Source: JALYNX01 sp963780755
Lineage (GTDB): Bacteria > Actinomycetota > Acidimicrobiia > Spongiisociales > ZC4RG35
Assembly: GCA_963780755.1 (NCBI GenBank)
Contig: CAWACX010000001.1
Location: 1,054,001-1,118,000, forward strand
DNA: 64,000 bases
Direction of reading: 5' to 3'
Shown here: piece by piece, positions 28,238-36,442 of the stretch
Layout of the letters: each line of letters starts with the position of its first letter
Position numbering within the stretch: position 1 is the stretch's first letter
Notes under the pieces: model-generated
What the model saw: only the letters and a program-made list of their open reading frames with translations
What the model was told of the DNA's origin: nothing
Database searches by the model: none
Position numbers and translations under genes: made by a program

Positions 28238-28812
28238 GTCCGGGCGCCGGTCGGCTCCGAACGGACGGTGTGCCAGAAGGCGGTCAAGTAGCCCCAAGCC
28301 GAGCCGATGGTTGCGATCACGGCGATCAGCATCGCCCACTGGTCGAGGTACCACGGGCCCCAGGGCTCGGGAAGCCTGAAGAACGCGAGGAATATCGCCA
28401 CGAATTGGGTGATGGTCTTGATCTTCCCCCAGGTCGAGGGACGGATCAGCCCGCCCTGCGCCGCGACCACCCCTCGCAGCGCCATGACCAGGAACTCGCG
28501 GAAGATGATGATCGCCGCCGGCCAGATCGAGACCAGATCGACCGAGACCAGGGCGAGCAGGGTGCCGGTGACCAGGATCTTGTCCGCCGTGGTGTCGAGA
28601 AAGGCCCCGAGGATCGTGCCCCCCGTGGCGCTCTTCCGTGCAAAGTAGCCGTCGAAATAGTCGGTTATCGAGGCGAACCCGAAGATGAGAGCTGCGATCA
28701 CGAGGTTGTTCTCGATCTGTTCGCTCCTGGTGAAAGCCATGATGACCGGGACCAGGACGATCCTCGACAGCGCGAGCATGTCAGGCAGAGAGATGGGTCC
28801 TCCTCGACTCAC
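28234..28812 (-). CDS. pgsA: CDP-diacylglycerol--glycerol-3-phosphate 3-phosphatidyltransferase
   Basis: 192 aa integral membrane enzyme of phosphatidylglycerol synthesis. The CDP-alcohol phosphotransferase motif runs from DYFDGYFARKSATGG through GAFLDTTADK, with all Asp and Gly/Arg positions conserved. Hydrophobic helices flank it. Downstream of glpK, it uses the glycerol-3-phosphate that GlpK produces, so the neighbourhood is coherent. GTG start; TAAGAT lies 5 nt upstream, a possible internal promoter. Confidence 0.9.
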   Translation of the reverse strand: MSRGGPISLPDMLALSRIVLVPVIMAFTRSEQIENNLVIAALIFGFASITDYFDGYFARKSATGGTILGAFLDTTADKILVTGTLLALVSVDLVSIWPAAIIIFREFLVMALRGVVAAQGGLIRPSTWGKIKTITQFVAIFLAFFRLPEPWGPWYLDQWAMLIAVIATIGSAWGYLTAFWHTVRSEPTGART

Positions 28813-28848
28813 CCGTGATCTTACGGGCAGGGTCTCGCAAAACCCTGC

Positions 28849-30339
28849 TCAAACCCACCCGAATGAGCGTTCCACCGCCTGCCTCCACCGGGCATAGAGG
28901 CGTTCCCGATCTTTCGGGCCCATCACCGGTGACCATCGCGAGTCCTCGGCCCACAAGGAGGCGACTTCGTCACGGTCATGCCAGAGCCCAACGGCGAGGC
29001 CGGCCCCGTACGCAGCCCCGAGCGCGGTGGTCTCCGCGATCCGGGGACGGACCACTTCGACCCCGAGAATGTCCGCCTGGAACTGCATGAGCAGCGAATT
29101 GGCGGTCATTCCTCCGTCCACCCTGAGCTCCGCCAATTGCACCCCGGAGTCGAGAGTCATCGCATCGAGGACATCTCTGGTCTGGTACGCGCTGGCCTCC
29201 AATGCGGCCCGCGCGATGTGGCCCTTGGTGGCGTACCGGGTGAGCCCGGTGACCACGCCCCTGGCATCCGGCCTCCAGTAGGGAGCAAAGAGCCCGGAGA
29301 ACGCAGGGACCAGATAGACGTCTCCGTTGTCCTCGACGGACATCGCCAATGCCTCGATGTCGGCAGCGGACTCGATGAGCCCGAGGTTGTCCCTCAGCCA
29401 CTGCACCAGGGACCCGGTGACCGCCACCGAGCCCTCCAACGCATACACCGGTGCCTCCCCAGCCTGCTGGTAGGCCACCGTCGTGAGCAATCCGGAGGTG
29501 GATGGGACAGGGCTGTGGCCGGTGTTGAGCAGCATGAAATTCCCGGTCCCATAAGTGTTCTTGGCGTCTCCAGGTTCGAAGCAGACCTGTCCGACCATGG
29601 CGGCGTGCTGATCGCCGAGGACAGCCGCCAGAGGTACTCCTTCGAGGTCGCCGACGCACACCGCGCCCACTCCGATCGAGGGCACGATCTCGGGGAGCAT
29701 CGCGGTGGGAACCCCGAGCTCCCCTGCCAGGTCGGCGTCCCAGGTGGTGGTGCCCAGGTCCATGAGCATGGTGCGGGAGGCATTGGTCACATCGGTGATG
29801 TGGTCGCCCCTGCCCGGCCCGCCGGTCAGGTTCCACGCCAGCCAGGAGTCGATCGTGCCGAATGCGAGTTCTCCCCTGGCCGCGGCGTCGTGCAGGTCGT
29901 GCTCATCGAGGAGCCATCGGATCTTGGGACCGGAGAAGTAGGTGGCCAGGGGCAGCCCGGTCAGGTCGCGGAAGCGGTCCGGGCCGTCATCCGCGGCGAG
30001 CCGGGAACAGAGGTCGGCGGTCCGCGTGTCCTGCCAAACGACGGCATTGGCCACAGGGCGGCCGGTCGAGCGCTCCCAGATCACGGTTGTCTCCCGCTGA
30101 TTGGTGAGGCCGACAGCTGCCAGGTCAGAGGGGCCGATGTCTGCCTTGGCCAGTGCCGCTTCGATGCAGGCATTGGCGTTCGACCAGATCTCCGTGGCGT
30201 CGTGCTCCACCCAGCCCGGTTGCGGGAAGATCTGGGCGTGCTCTCGCTGGTCGACGCTGACAACGGCGCCCGAGGAATCGAAGACCATGAACCTGGTCGA
30301 TGTCGTGCCCTGATCGAGGGCGCCTATGAATTCGGCCAC
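28849..30339 (-). CDS. glpK: Glycerol kinase
   Basis: 496 aa FGGY-family kinase phosphorylating glycerol to glycerol-3-phosphate. The N-terminal ATP loop is IGALDQGTTSTRFMVFD. The substrate regions are TNQRETTVIWERSTGRP and WQDTRTADLC, and the FGGY signatures are GNFMLLNTG and LRVDGGMTANSLLMQFQADILGVEVVRP. Length and motifs are normal. GTG start with TAACCT 6 nt upstream. No glpF or glpD is adjacent; pgsA follows. Confidence 0.96.
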   Translation of the reverse strand: MAEFIGALDQGTTSTRFMVFDSSGAVVSVDQREHAQIFPQPGWVEHDATEIWSNANACIEAALAKADIGPSDLAAVGLTNQRETTVIWERSTGRPVANAVVWQDTRTADLCSRLAADDGPDRFRDLTGLPLATYFSGPKIRWLLDEHDLHDAAARGELAFGTIDSWLAWNLTGGPGRGDHITDVTNASRTMLMDLGTTTWDADLAGELGVPTAMLPEIVPSIGVGAVCVGDLEGVPLAAVLGDQHAAMVGQVCFEPGDAKNTYGTGNFMLLNTGHSPVPSTSGLLTTVAYQQAGEAPVYALEGSVAVTGSLVQWLRDNLGLIESAADIEALAMSVEDNGDVYLVPAFSGLFAPYWRPDARGVVTGLTRYATKGHIARAALEASAYQTRDVLDAMTLDSGVQLAELRVDGGMTANSLLMQFQADILGVEVVRPRIAETTALGAAYGAGLAVGLWHDRDEVASLWAEDSRWSPVMGPKDRERLYARWRQAVERSFGWV

Positions 30340-30345
30340 CTGCAG

Positions 30346-30351
30346 AGGTTA
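30346..30351 (-). promoter_or_regulatory. -10-like TAACCT upstream of glpK
   Basis: TAACCT (minus strand) ends 6 nt before the glpK GTG, in the short gap after pth. This gives a possible separate leaderless glpK transcript. Confidence 0.4.
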
Positions 30352-30365
30352 TGCGCCGGTGCCAC

Positions 30366-30935
30366 TCAGTCCTTGCCGCGGAGGGCAGCCATCTCCTGGG
30401 CCCGGGCCGGATCGAGCGGCCATTTCTCGACGATGTCCCCGGCCTCCTCGAAGATCACGTCGACCTGGACCCTCTCATCGCCAGTGAATGGGCGCAGGAC
30501 GAAGGCAGCCGGGTCCGTCGAGCCCGGTGGGCGGCCGACTCCAACCTTCAGCCTGTTGAACTCCGGGGTTCCCAACGCCCTCTCCACCGAGCGGATCCCG
30601 TTGTGCCCGCCGCTGCCGCCGCCAACCTGGAGCCGAAGCCTGCCGAAGCCGAGGTCGATGTCATCGTGGAGCACGAGGAGCCGCGAATTGTCGATCCCGT
30701 GATACTCGAGAGCGGAGCGGACCGCTCCCCCAGAATCGTTCATGAATGTGGTCGGCACGACGTAGAGGACCCGGGAGTCACCGACACCCACAGTGGCGAT
30801 CTCACAGCGGAGCCGGGAAGGCCCTCGCTTCAGTTGGGCGTCGTGGCGTGCCAGGACTCGGGACACGACCTCGAACCCCGCGTTGTGCCTGGTCTTCTCG
30901 TAGTCGGCCCCGGGATTGCGGAGCCCGACCACCAT
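30366..30935 (-). CDS. pth: Peptidyl-tRNA hydrolase
   Basis: 189 aa. It recycles peptidyl-tRNA that drops off the ribosome. Family motifs are VVGLRNPGADYEKTRHNAGFEVV (with the catalytic His), PTTFMNDSGGAV, VLHDDIDLGFGRLRLQVGGGSGGHNG and VGVGRPPG. The ATG at 30935 lies 10 nt after the bL25 stop. The rplY-pth pair is a classical operon; this and the normal length support the call. Confidence 0.95.
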   Translation of the reverse strand: MVVGLRNPGADYEKTRHNAGFEVVSRVLARHDAQLKRGPSRLRCEIATVGVGDSRVLYVVPTTFMNDSGGAVRSALEYHGIDNSRLLVLHDDIDLGFGRLRLQVGGGSGGHNGIRSVERALGTPEFNRLKVGVGRPPGSTDPAAFVLRPFTGDERVQVDVIFEEAGDIVEKWPLDPARAQEMAALRGKD

Positions 30936-30945
30936 GTGGACCGGG

Positions 30946-31623
30946 CTATTCGGCGGCTTCGCCGTCTTCGTCCGCCTGAGCAGGCTCCTCACCCTGAGCC
31001 ACCTCACCTTCCTCGGCACCCTCGGCGAGCTCGCCCTCCACCTCCTCGGGCTCCTCAACGATCTCGGCCGCAGGCGTGGTGACGCTCATCACGACTGCCT
31101 CGGGGTCCTCGGTGTAGGTGACGCCGTCGATCACGGGTAGATCGGCGATTCGGAGCGAGCCTCCGATCTCGATCTCAGAGACATCGAGCTCGACTCCGGA
31201 GGGGATCGCGGTCGCCAGCGCCTCGATCACGACGTGGGTCCGTTGCGGCGAGAACACACCTCCGTCCCGCACACCGATCGGTGTCCCCTCGAAATGGATG
31301 GGGATCTCGGCGGTGACCACTTCGTCCAGCGACACCGTCACGAAATCGATGTGGCGGTACTCGTTGCGGAAGGGATGGCGCTCGATGACGCGGGCCATGG
31401 TCAGCAGCGTGTCCCCTCCTTCGATTTCGAGGTTGATCAGGGCGTTGGCTCCTGCCTCGGTGTGGAGGACGAGATGGAGATCATGGGCGTCGACGGCGAT
31501 GGACACCGGGTCGGTGCCTTTGCCATACACGATTCCGGGCACATTCCCGGTGCGGCGGAGGCGCCGGGACTCCCGTGAGCCGGTGGCCCTGCCCGCCTCG
31601 GCGCGCAAACTGACTTCGGACAT
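30946..31623 (-). CDS. rplY: 50S ribosomal protein bL25 (CTC form)
   Basis: 225 aa. The N-terminal 5S-rRNA-binding domain (SLRAEAGRATGSRESRRLRR, GNVPGIVYGKG) and the TL5/CTC beta-domain (VIERHPFRNEYRHIDFV, HFEGTPIGVRDGG) are complete. The last ~35 residues are strongly acidic (EIVEEPEEVEGELAEGAEE), a common extension of CTC proteins. AAGGAG stands 6 nt before the ATG, one of the few strong ribosome sites here. It heads the long block running down to ppx. Confidence 0.95.
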   Translation of the reverse strand: MSEVSLRAEAGRATGSRESRRLRRTGNVPGIVYGKGTDPVSIAVDAHDLHLVLHTEAGANALINLEIEGGDTLLTMARVIERHPFRNEYRHIDFVTVSLDEVVTAEIPIHFEGTPIGVRDGGVFSPQRTHVVIEALATAIPSGVELDVSEIEIGGSLRIADLPVIDGVTYTEDPEAVVMSVTTPAAEIVEEPEEVEGELAEGAEEGEVAQGEEPAQADEDGEAAE

Positions 31624-31660
31624 CGAAAAACTCCTTGGAGAAGTGAGAGGTGAGCGCCAA

Positions 31661-32323
31661 TTATGCCCGTCGACGGCTGGTTCTGCCAGATGACACGGCA
31701 CGGATCCAGGCGGTCGACCCCTCCACGAGCCGCGCCACCATCGACTCCAGGGTCCAGCCACCTCCCGAGAACGAGTGACCGGCGCCGTCGAGGAGGTCGA
31801 CCGTCACCCCGTGCAGAGGCACGATGTGCTCTTCGAAGAGGTCCATCCGGCTCAGGGCATCGCGTGTCCCCTGAAAGAAGAGCATGGGAACCGTGACCAG
31901 CGGGAGATGGTCGATCCGGAGCGTGTCCGGCTTGCCGGCCGGGTGCAGGGGATAGGAGTAGAGGACCACTCCTTGGGCCGGGTAACCCTCCGCTGCAAGG
32001 TGGGTCGCCATCCGGCCCCCCATCGACCTCCCGGCGAGGAACAGCCCCTCGACCTGTGCGGCGAGGAAGTCGGCCGCGGCCCGATGACAGGCCAGAAGGC
32101 GCTCGGGGCGGTCCGGCCGCTTCGACCCGCGCTCGCTGTAGGGGTAGTTGAAAGTCAGCACCCGGTGACCTTGTGCCGCCAACCCATCCCTCATCTGCAC
32201 CATGAAGCGATGGGTCTGATCGGTCCCCGCCCCATGAGCGAGAACGATTCCCGGGCCGCTGCTGCCGGCCAGGAACCCGCCCACTTCACCGTCCGACCAT
32301 TCGATGCGCACCTCGTCGACCAC
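31661..32323 (-). CDS. Alpha/beta hydrolase (Tex30/KANL3-type dienelactone-hydrolase-like)
   Basis: About 220 aa. It has the nucleophile elbow GRSMGGRMATHLA, oxyanion motif GIVLAHGAG, a late Asp in FFQGTRDALSRM and His in DGAGHSF, a complete triad. The family often has unknown substrates. I prefer the GTG start at 32323 over the TTG at 32332, because the TTG overlaps a -10-like TACATT whose spacing to the GTG is 7 nt. It is divergent from pgl across a 34-bp gap. Confidence 0.85.
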   Translation of the reverse strand: MVDEVRIEWSDGEVGGFLAGSSGPGIVLAHGAGTDQTHRFMVQMRDGLAAQGHRVLTFNYPYSERGSKRPDRPERLLACHRAAADFLAAQVEGLFLAGRSMGGRMATHLAAEGYPAQGVVLYSYPLHPAGKPDTLRIDHLPLVTVPMLFFQGTRDALSRMDLFEEHIVPLHGVTVDLLDGAGHSFSGGGWTLESMVARLVEGSTAWIRAVSSGRTSRRRA

Positions 32324-32330
32324 GGTCGGC

Positions 32331-32336
32331 AATGTA
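32331..32336 (-). promoter_or_regulatory. -10-like TACATT upstream of the hydrolase gene
   Basis: TACATT (minus strand) ends 7 nt before the GTG at 32323. It is paired with the divergent pgl element only 9 nt away. Confidence 0.4.
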
Positions 32337-32345
32337 TCGGAGCGT

Positions 32346-32351
32346 TACCGT
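32346..32351 (+). promoter_or_regulatory. -10-like TACCGT upstream of pgl
   Basis: TACCGT ends 6 nt before the pgl ATG at 32358. The whole divergent intergenic region is 34 bp, so the two promoters must overlap. Confidence 0.45.
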
Positions 32352-32357
32352 TGCGCG

Positions 32358-33035
32358 ATGGAGCTGGTGCTTCACGACACGCCCCAGGAAGCCGCCGATG
32401 GCGCGGCGGGCCGCGTCGCGGGCCTGATCTCCTCGGCCGGCGACCGGCTCTCGATCGGGATGGCGGGCGGATCGGCCGCCGAGGCGGCCTATCGGGCGTT
32501 GCGGGGGCGCGCCAGCGGTTGGGACCGGGTCGACGCGTGGCTCTCCGACGAGCGCTGGGTCCCACCGGACCACGAACGGTCCAACGGGCGGATGGTGGCT
32601 GACACTCTCCTCGACCACGTCGGCGCCCGGTTCACCCGCCCCCGATGGAGTGAGTATCTGGAGCCAAACGACGTCTCAGCTCATTACGAGGCGCACCTCA
32701 GATCCCTCCACGGGTCGTCCCCACCGGACTTGATCATCCTGGGAATGGGCAGCGACGGGCACACTGCGTCTCTGTTCCCCGGCACTCCCGCTCTCGCCGA
32801 GGAGCGGCGCTGGTTCGTCGCCAACGAGGTGCCCAGCCTGGACGAGATGCGGCTCACCGCCACCTACCCACTCCTCTGGAGTGCGCGGCTCACCGTCGTC
32901 GTGGCCTACGGCGAGGAGAAGGCCGAAGCGCTCCAGACGGCTTTCAATGGCGAGAACCCGGCAGGGAGGCTCGGTGAGGGCCAGGGCGTGGTCGAGTGGT
33001 ACGTGGACCGGGGGGCAGCATCACTGCTCGCCTGA
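32358..33035 (+). CDS. pgl: 6-phosphogluconolactonase
   Basis: 225 aa, hydrolysing 6-phosphogluconolactone in the oxidative pentose phosphate pathway. Diagnostic motifs are GMAGGSAAEAAYRAL, WLSDERWVPPDHERSNGRM and LGMGSDGHTASLFPGTPAL with the catalytic His. No zwf, gnd or tal is adjacent, which is unusual. The 3' end overlaps the next gene by 40 nt. Confidence 0.9.
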   Translation: MELVLHDTPQEAADGAAGRVAGLISSAGDRLSIGMAGGSAAEAAYRALRGRASGWDRVDAWLSDERWVPPDHERSNGRMVADTLLDHVGARFTRPRWSEYLEPNDVSAHYEAHLRSLHGSSPPDLIILGMGSDGHTASLFPGTPALAEERRWFVANEVPSLDEMRLTATYPLLWSARLTVVVAYGEEKAEALQTAFNGENPAGRLGEGQGVVEWYVDRGAASLLA

Positions 33036-33937
33036 TCAGCTGTCTCGCTCTCCTCGCGCTCACCTCGTGCGTTGGGACGCCCGATGCCGAGCCAGGCACC
33101 ACCAGCGTCCCGGGGCCCAACACCACATCGGCCATCAGGACGACCACGACGGCACCGTCCACCACCTCGAGCACAACGACATCGACCTCCATCACCACTA
33201 CGACCACTCCGATAACGACGACAACCGCACCGGCGCCAACATTCGAGATCGACGCCGAGGTCCTGGTTCCCGATGGCGACCCGCCGTTCCCGGCGGTGGT
33301 TCTGGTCCACGGTGGGGGCTGGGTCGCCGGTGGCCCTTCGATAATGAGGCCCCTGGCCCGCTTGCTGACCGACAACGGCTACCTCACCGTCAACACCCCC
33401 TACACCCTTGCCGGGCAGACCCCCGGTTACCCGGCCGCCGTCGAGGACGTCTCCTGCGCCGTGGGATTTGCATCCAGCCATCCCGACTCCGACAGCACGG
33501 TGACTGTTCTCGGCCATTCCGCCGGCGCCCACCTCGCAGCTGTCGCCGCCCTCGACGCCGAAGGGCACCAGGGCTTGTGCCCGCTCCCCGGTCCCCACAT
33601 CCCCGAGCGCCTGATCGGGCTCGCCGGCCCTTATGACATATCGAAGCTCGGGTTCTTGATGTACCCGTTCTTCGGAGGAGGGCCGAATCAGGTGCCCGAA
33701 GCCTGGGAGCAGGGGAACCCGATGAACCTGGTCGACCTGAACCCCGATCTCGAGTCCCTGCTGATGTACGGGGTCGAAGACGGCTTCGTCGCCCCTTCGT
33801 TCACCGTGGACTTCGCCGACGCCCTGAACGCCGCGGGATCGACCGCCCTGGTGGAGGCGGTCGAGGGAGCCCAGCACAACGACATGTACCTCCCCGAGCA
33901 CGTCGGCGACTTGATCCTCGCCTGGCTCGAGGACTGA
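32996..33937 (+). CDS. Alpha/beta hydrolase lipoprotein with Thr-rich linker
   Basis: 313 aa. The lipobox LALTSC gives lipidation at about Cys25. A long Thr/Ser/Pro linker (residues ~32-80) follows, then an esterase/lipase-like domain of the acetyl-esterase (BD-FAE) type. It has VLVHGGGWVAGGP (HGGG oxyanion hole), nucleophile GHSAGAHLAA, and a late Asp and His (EDGFVAPS, GAQHNDMY). It is probably a surface carboxylesterase. The GTG start lies within pgl; the overlap suggests coupling. Confidence 0.85.
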   Translation: MVRGPGGSITARLISCLALLALTSCVGTPDAEPGTTSVPGPNTTSAIRTTTTAPSTTSSTTTSTSITTTTTPITTTTAPAPTFEIDAEVLVPDGDPPFPAVVLVHGGGWVAGGPSIMRPLARLLTDNGYLTVNTPYTLAGQTPGYPAAVEDVSCAVGFASSHPDSDSTVTVLGHSAGAHLAAVAALDAEGHQGLCPLPGPHIPERLIGLAGPYDISKLGFLMYPFFGGGPNQVPEAWEQGNPMNLVDLNPDLESLLMYGVEDGFVAPSFTVDFADALNAAGSTALVEAVEGAQHNDMYLPEHVGDLILAWLED

Positions 33938-33953
33938 GCCGGACGACCGTCGG

Positions 33954-34370
33954 TCAGGTGGGCTCTTCGCCGGGGAGCAGGATCCAGGCGCTGTTGTGCT
34001 GGGTCATGCCGATCCGGGGGTAGTAGTCGACCGCCTTGGGGGCAGCGAGAAGGATCACGGTCGCCCGCGGGGTCTCCTCCCGGGTCCTTCGCACCAATTC
34101 ACGCCCGATCCCCTGACTCTGATAGTCGAGCCGGACTGCGAGGTCCGAGAGGTAGGTGGCGTACACCCAGTCGGTCACACACCGTGAGATCCCGACCAGA
34201 AGCTCCCCGTCCCAGGCGGTGACCACCAGATCGGCGTCGGCAAGCATCCCGGCCATCCGCTCCCTGTCATCCACGGGGCGCCGCTCACCGAGCGTCGAGT
34301 CGACGTAGAGGTCGATCACGGCGTCGAGGTCCAGGTCGTTGCCGAGGCGGTATTCGATAAGGGCGGTCAC
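33954..34370 (-). CDS. GNAT family N-acetyltransferase
   Basis: 138 aa. The acetyl-CoA binding stretch LAVRLDYQSQGIGRELVRRTRE (Q/RxxGxG/A) and the C-terminal AVDYYPRIGMTQHNSAW are typical. The N-terminus has an acidic NDLDLDAVIDLYVDS helix. The GTG start overlaps the stop of the upstream amidotransferase gene (GTGA), so the two are likely one transcript. The acyl acceptor is unknown. Confidence 0.85.
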   Translation of the reverse strand: MTALIEYRLGNDLDLDAVIDLYVDSTLGERRPVDDRERMAGMLADADLVVTAWDGELLVGISRCVTDWVYATYLSDLAVRLDYQSQGIGRELVRRTREETPRATVILLAAPKAVDYYPRIGMTQHNSAWILLPGEEPT

Positions 34371-35062
34371 ACTCGGCCGGCGATCTCGTCGAGGAACCAA
34401 TCGAGCATCGACTCCAGGGCTGGCTGGGTCTCCACTTCGAGCGCCCGGCTCTCCTCCACCACCTGGTCGATCTCGAGGCCCGCCTCCACCATCTCCCAGC
34501 CTCCATCGACTTTGCACCAGGATGCGATCAGGTCGGCTGTCATCTCGGGATGGAACTGGACGGCGAGCGACCTGTCGATGCAAAACGCCTGCACCCCTGA
34601 CCGGTTTCGGGCGAGCTCGGTTGCACCGGGAGGCAGGGTGAACTCGTCGTGGTGGTACTGGAACCAGGGGCCGTCGGCGATCTGGCCGACCCCCGACTCG
34701 ATGCTCCCCCACCCGTACTCGGGGTGATCTGCTCGGCTCACCGTCCCACCCAGGGCGGCACTGAGGGCCTGGGCCCCAAAGCAGATTCCCAGGACCGGGA
34801 CCCCGGCATTCACCTTTACTCTTATGAACTCCAACTCGGGCAGAACCCAGCCGCTCATCGCCGGGTCATAGACCGACCAGGGGGCGCCCATGAGGACGAT
34901 CAGGTCGTGGTCCCCGCTGGCGGGAAAAGTGGCGCTGACCTGGGGAAAGTCGATGTCTTCGACGACGACGAAGTGGTCGAGGGTGTAACCCCGCTCCTCC
35001 AAGTACGCTCCGACCCGCTCCGGGGTGGACAGCGGGTCGTGTTCGATGACGAGAGCCCGCAT
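34367..35062 (-). CDS. Class I glutamine amidotransferase-like protein
   Basis: 231 aa. The catalytic Cys94 lies in VLGICFGAQALS, and the His/Glu pair is in AVQFHPEMTADL, so the GATase1 triad is complete. It has no synthetase domain. Stand-alone members include GMP synthase-like proteins and PuuD-type gamma-glutamyl hydrolases. It is divergent from a glutamine-synthetase-like gene, a combination seen in gamma-glutamyl amine catabolism, but that role is an inference. ATG 35062 was chosen; TATGCT lies 7 nt upstream. Confidence 0.85.
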   Translation of the reverse strand: MRALVIEHDPLSTPERVGAYLEERGYTLDHFVVVEDIDFPQVSATFPASGDHDLIVLMGAPWSVYDPAMSGWVLPELEFIRVKVNAGVPVLGICFGAQALSAALGGTVSRADHPEYGWGSIESGVGQIADGPWFQYHHDEFTLPPGATELARNRSGVQAFCIDRSLAVQFHPEMTADLIASWCKVDGGWEMVEAGLEIDQVVEESRALEVETQPALESMLDWFLDEIAGRV

Positions 35063-35069
35063 CCGGGCG

Positions 35070-35075
35070 AGCATA
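35070..35075 (-). promoter_or_regulatory. -10-like TATGCT upstream of the amidotransferase gene
   Basis: TATGCT (minus strand) ends 7 nt before the ATG at 35062, in the divergent region shared with the glutamine-synthetase-like gene. Confidence 0.45.
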
Positions 35076-35148
35076 TCAAGCCGTGCCGCCCCCAAACTGC
35101 AAGCCAATTGATACTGTTTCCCGGCCCGAACAGTGACAGGAGCAGGTT

Positions 35149-36436
35149 CTGAGCGCAGCGCCTTATGACCGGGTCCGGTTCCTCTGGCCAGACCACCTCG
35201 GGCTGGCCCGGGGCAAATACCTCTCCGGGGCCCGCGCCGCCGAGGGGAGCAACCATTGCGTCGCGGTCTTCTCCCTCCAGCTGAACCGGGTGATGATCCC
35301 CCATCCCGGTGCCCATCACGAGAGTTTCCCCGACGTCGACGCCCGATTCTCCATGGACGACGTGCGACCGGGGTGGGAACCAGGCACAGGCGTGGTGGTC
35401 GCCTCGATCAGCAAAGGCGGCACCCCGGTTGAGCTCGCCCCTCGATCGATCCTGGAGCGAGTCGTCGGGGAGTGGCAGGAGCTCGGCCTGACGCCGATGA
35501 TCGGCTTCGAGCTCGAGGCATTTCTCTTCGAGCCGGACGGAGACGGTGGGTGGCGGCCCATCCTCACTCCCGGTTCCTACGTCTACGGGACCGGCCCTGC
35601 GGTCGACCCCACCGGGACCATCCAGGAGATCATGGAGACCGCCAAGGCTGTGGGCCTGGAGTTGGAGTCGGTCAACTCCGAGTACGAGGACGGCCAGTTC
35701 GAGCTCACCCTGCGCTACGACGAGGCCGATGAAGGCCGCCGACGACGCCTTCCTGTTCAAGGTCATGGCCAAGGAGATCGCGGCCAAGCGCGGCTATCTG
35801 CTCGCGTTCATGGGAAAGCCGGTCACCGAGCGTGGGGGAAGCGGGATCCACGTCAACTTCTCCCTGGTCGATGAGAAAGGGCACAACGCCTTCGTCGACG
35901 ACGCGGCGCCCGACCGCCTCAGCGATCTGGCGAAGCAGTGCATCGCGGGAATCGTCAACGATCACGTCTCGATGACCGCTTTGGTCGCACCCACGGTCAA
36001 CGCCTACAAACGCTTGCAACCGGCCTCGCTCAACGGGTATTACGCCAATTGGGGTTACGACCATCGGGGGGTGGCGGTGCGGGTGCCTCCGGCATCCGAC
36101 TCGGGGATCCGCCTCGAGCACCGCCTCGCCGACGGTGCCACCGGCGTGCACCTCGCTGCTGCAGCCACGTTGGTGTCGGCGTTGCGCGGGGTGCGACAGG
36201 AGATGGAGTGCCCACCTGCGGAGACCCAGGACTGCATCACCGGCTCCGACACCGACATCTGCTGCCCCCCGGACTTCGGCGCGGCCCTCGACGCACTGGA
36301 AGGGGACAAGGAGTTCGTCGAGGCCTTCTCCCCGGGATACGTCGAGGGGTTCCTCGCGGTGAAGCGCGCCGAGTGGGAGCGATTCTCGACCTACACCACC
36401 GACTGGGAGATCCACGAGTACCTCCCCTACTACTGA
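35149..36436 (+). CDS. Glutamine synthetase family protein, one frameshift and atypical start
   Basis: About 428 aa. The N-terminal beta-grasp-like start is YDRVRFLWPDHLGLARGKYL. Catalytic-domain motifs are GFELEAFLF, GQFELTL, GKPVTERGGSGIHVNFSL and RLEHRLADGATGVHLA. It ligates ammonia or an amine to glutamate with ATP; divergence from GlnA suggests a gamma-glutamyl-amine ligase. An extra base near 35724-35729 breaks the frame; removal gives YDEAMKAADDAFLFK. No ATG/GTG/TTG exists before the conserved N-terminus. CTG 35149 has AGGAG 6 nt upstream; otherwise a second base error hides the start. A TACTGT at 35112-35117 would give a short leader. Confidence 0.85.
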
Positions 36437-36442
36437 GCGAAA

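Noticed and set aside
28978..30702. Very long open frame (574 codons) on the plus strand opposite glpK and pth
   Set aside because: High-GC coding DNA produces long antisense frames; the opposite strand encodes a complete glycerol kinase with all motifs.
33130..33240. Ser/Thr-rich tract as a DNA microsatellite
   Set aside because: It is an in-frame Thr-rich linker after a lipobox, a common feature also seen at 52020-52090.
32906..33901. 331-codon minus-strand frame opposite the Thr-rich hydrolase
   Set aside because: Antisense of a lipoprotein with a complete esterase triad; its Val/Gly/Arg-rich stretches mirror the Thr codons.
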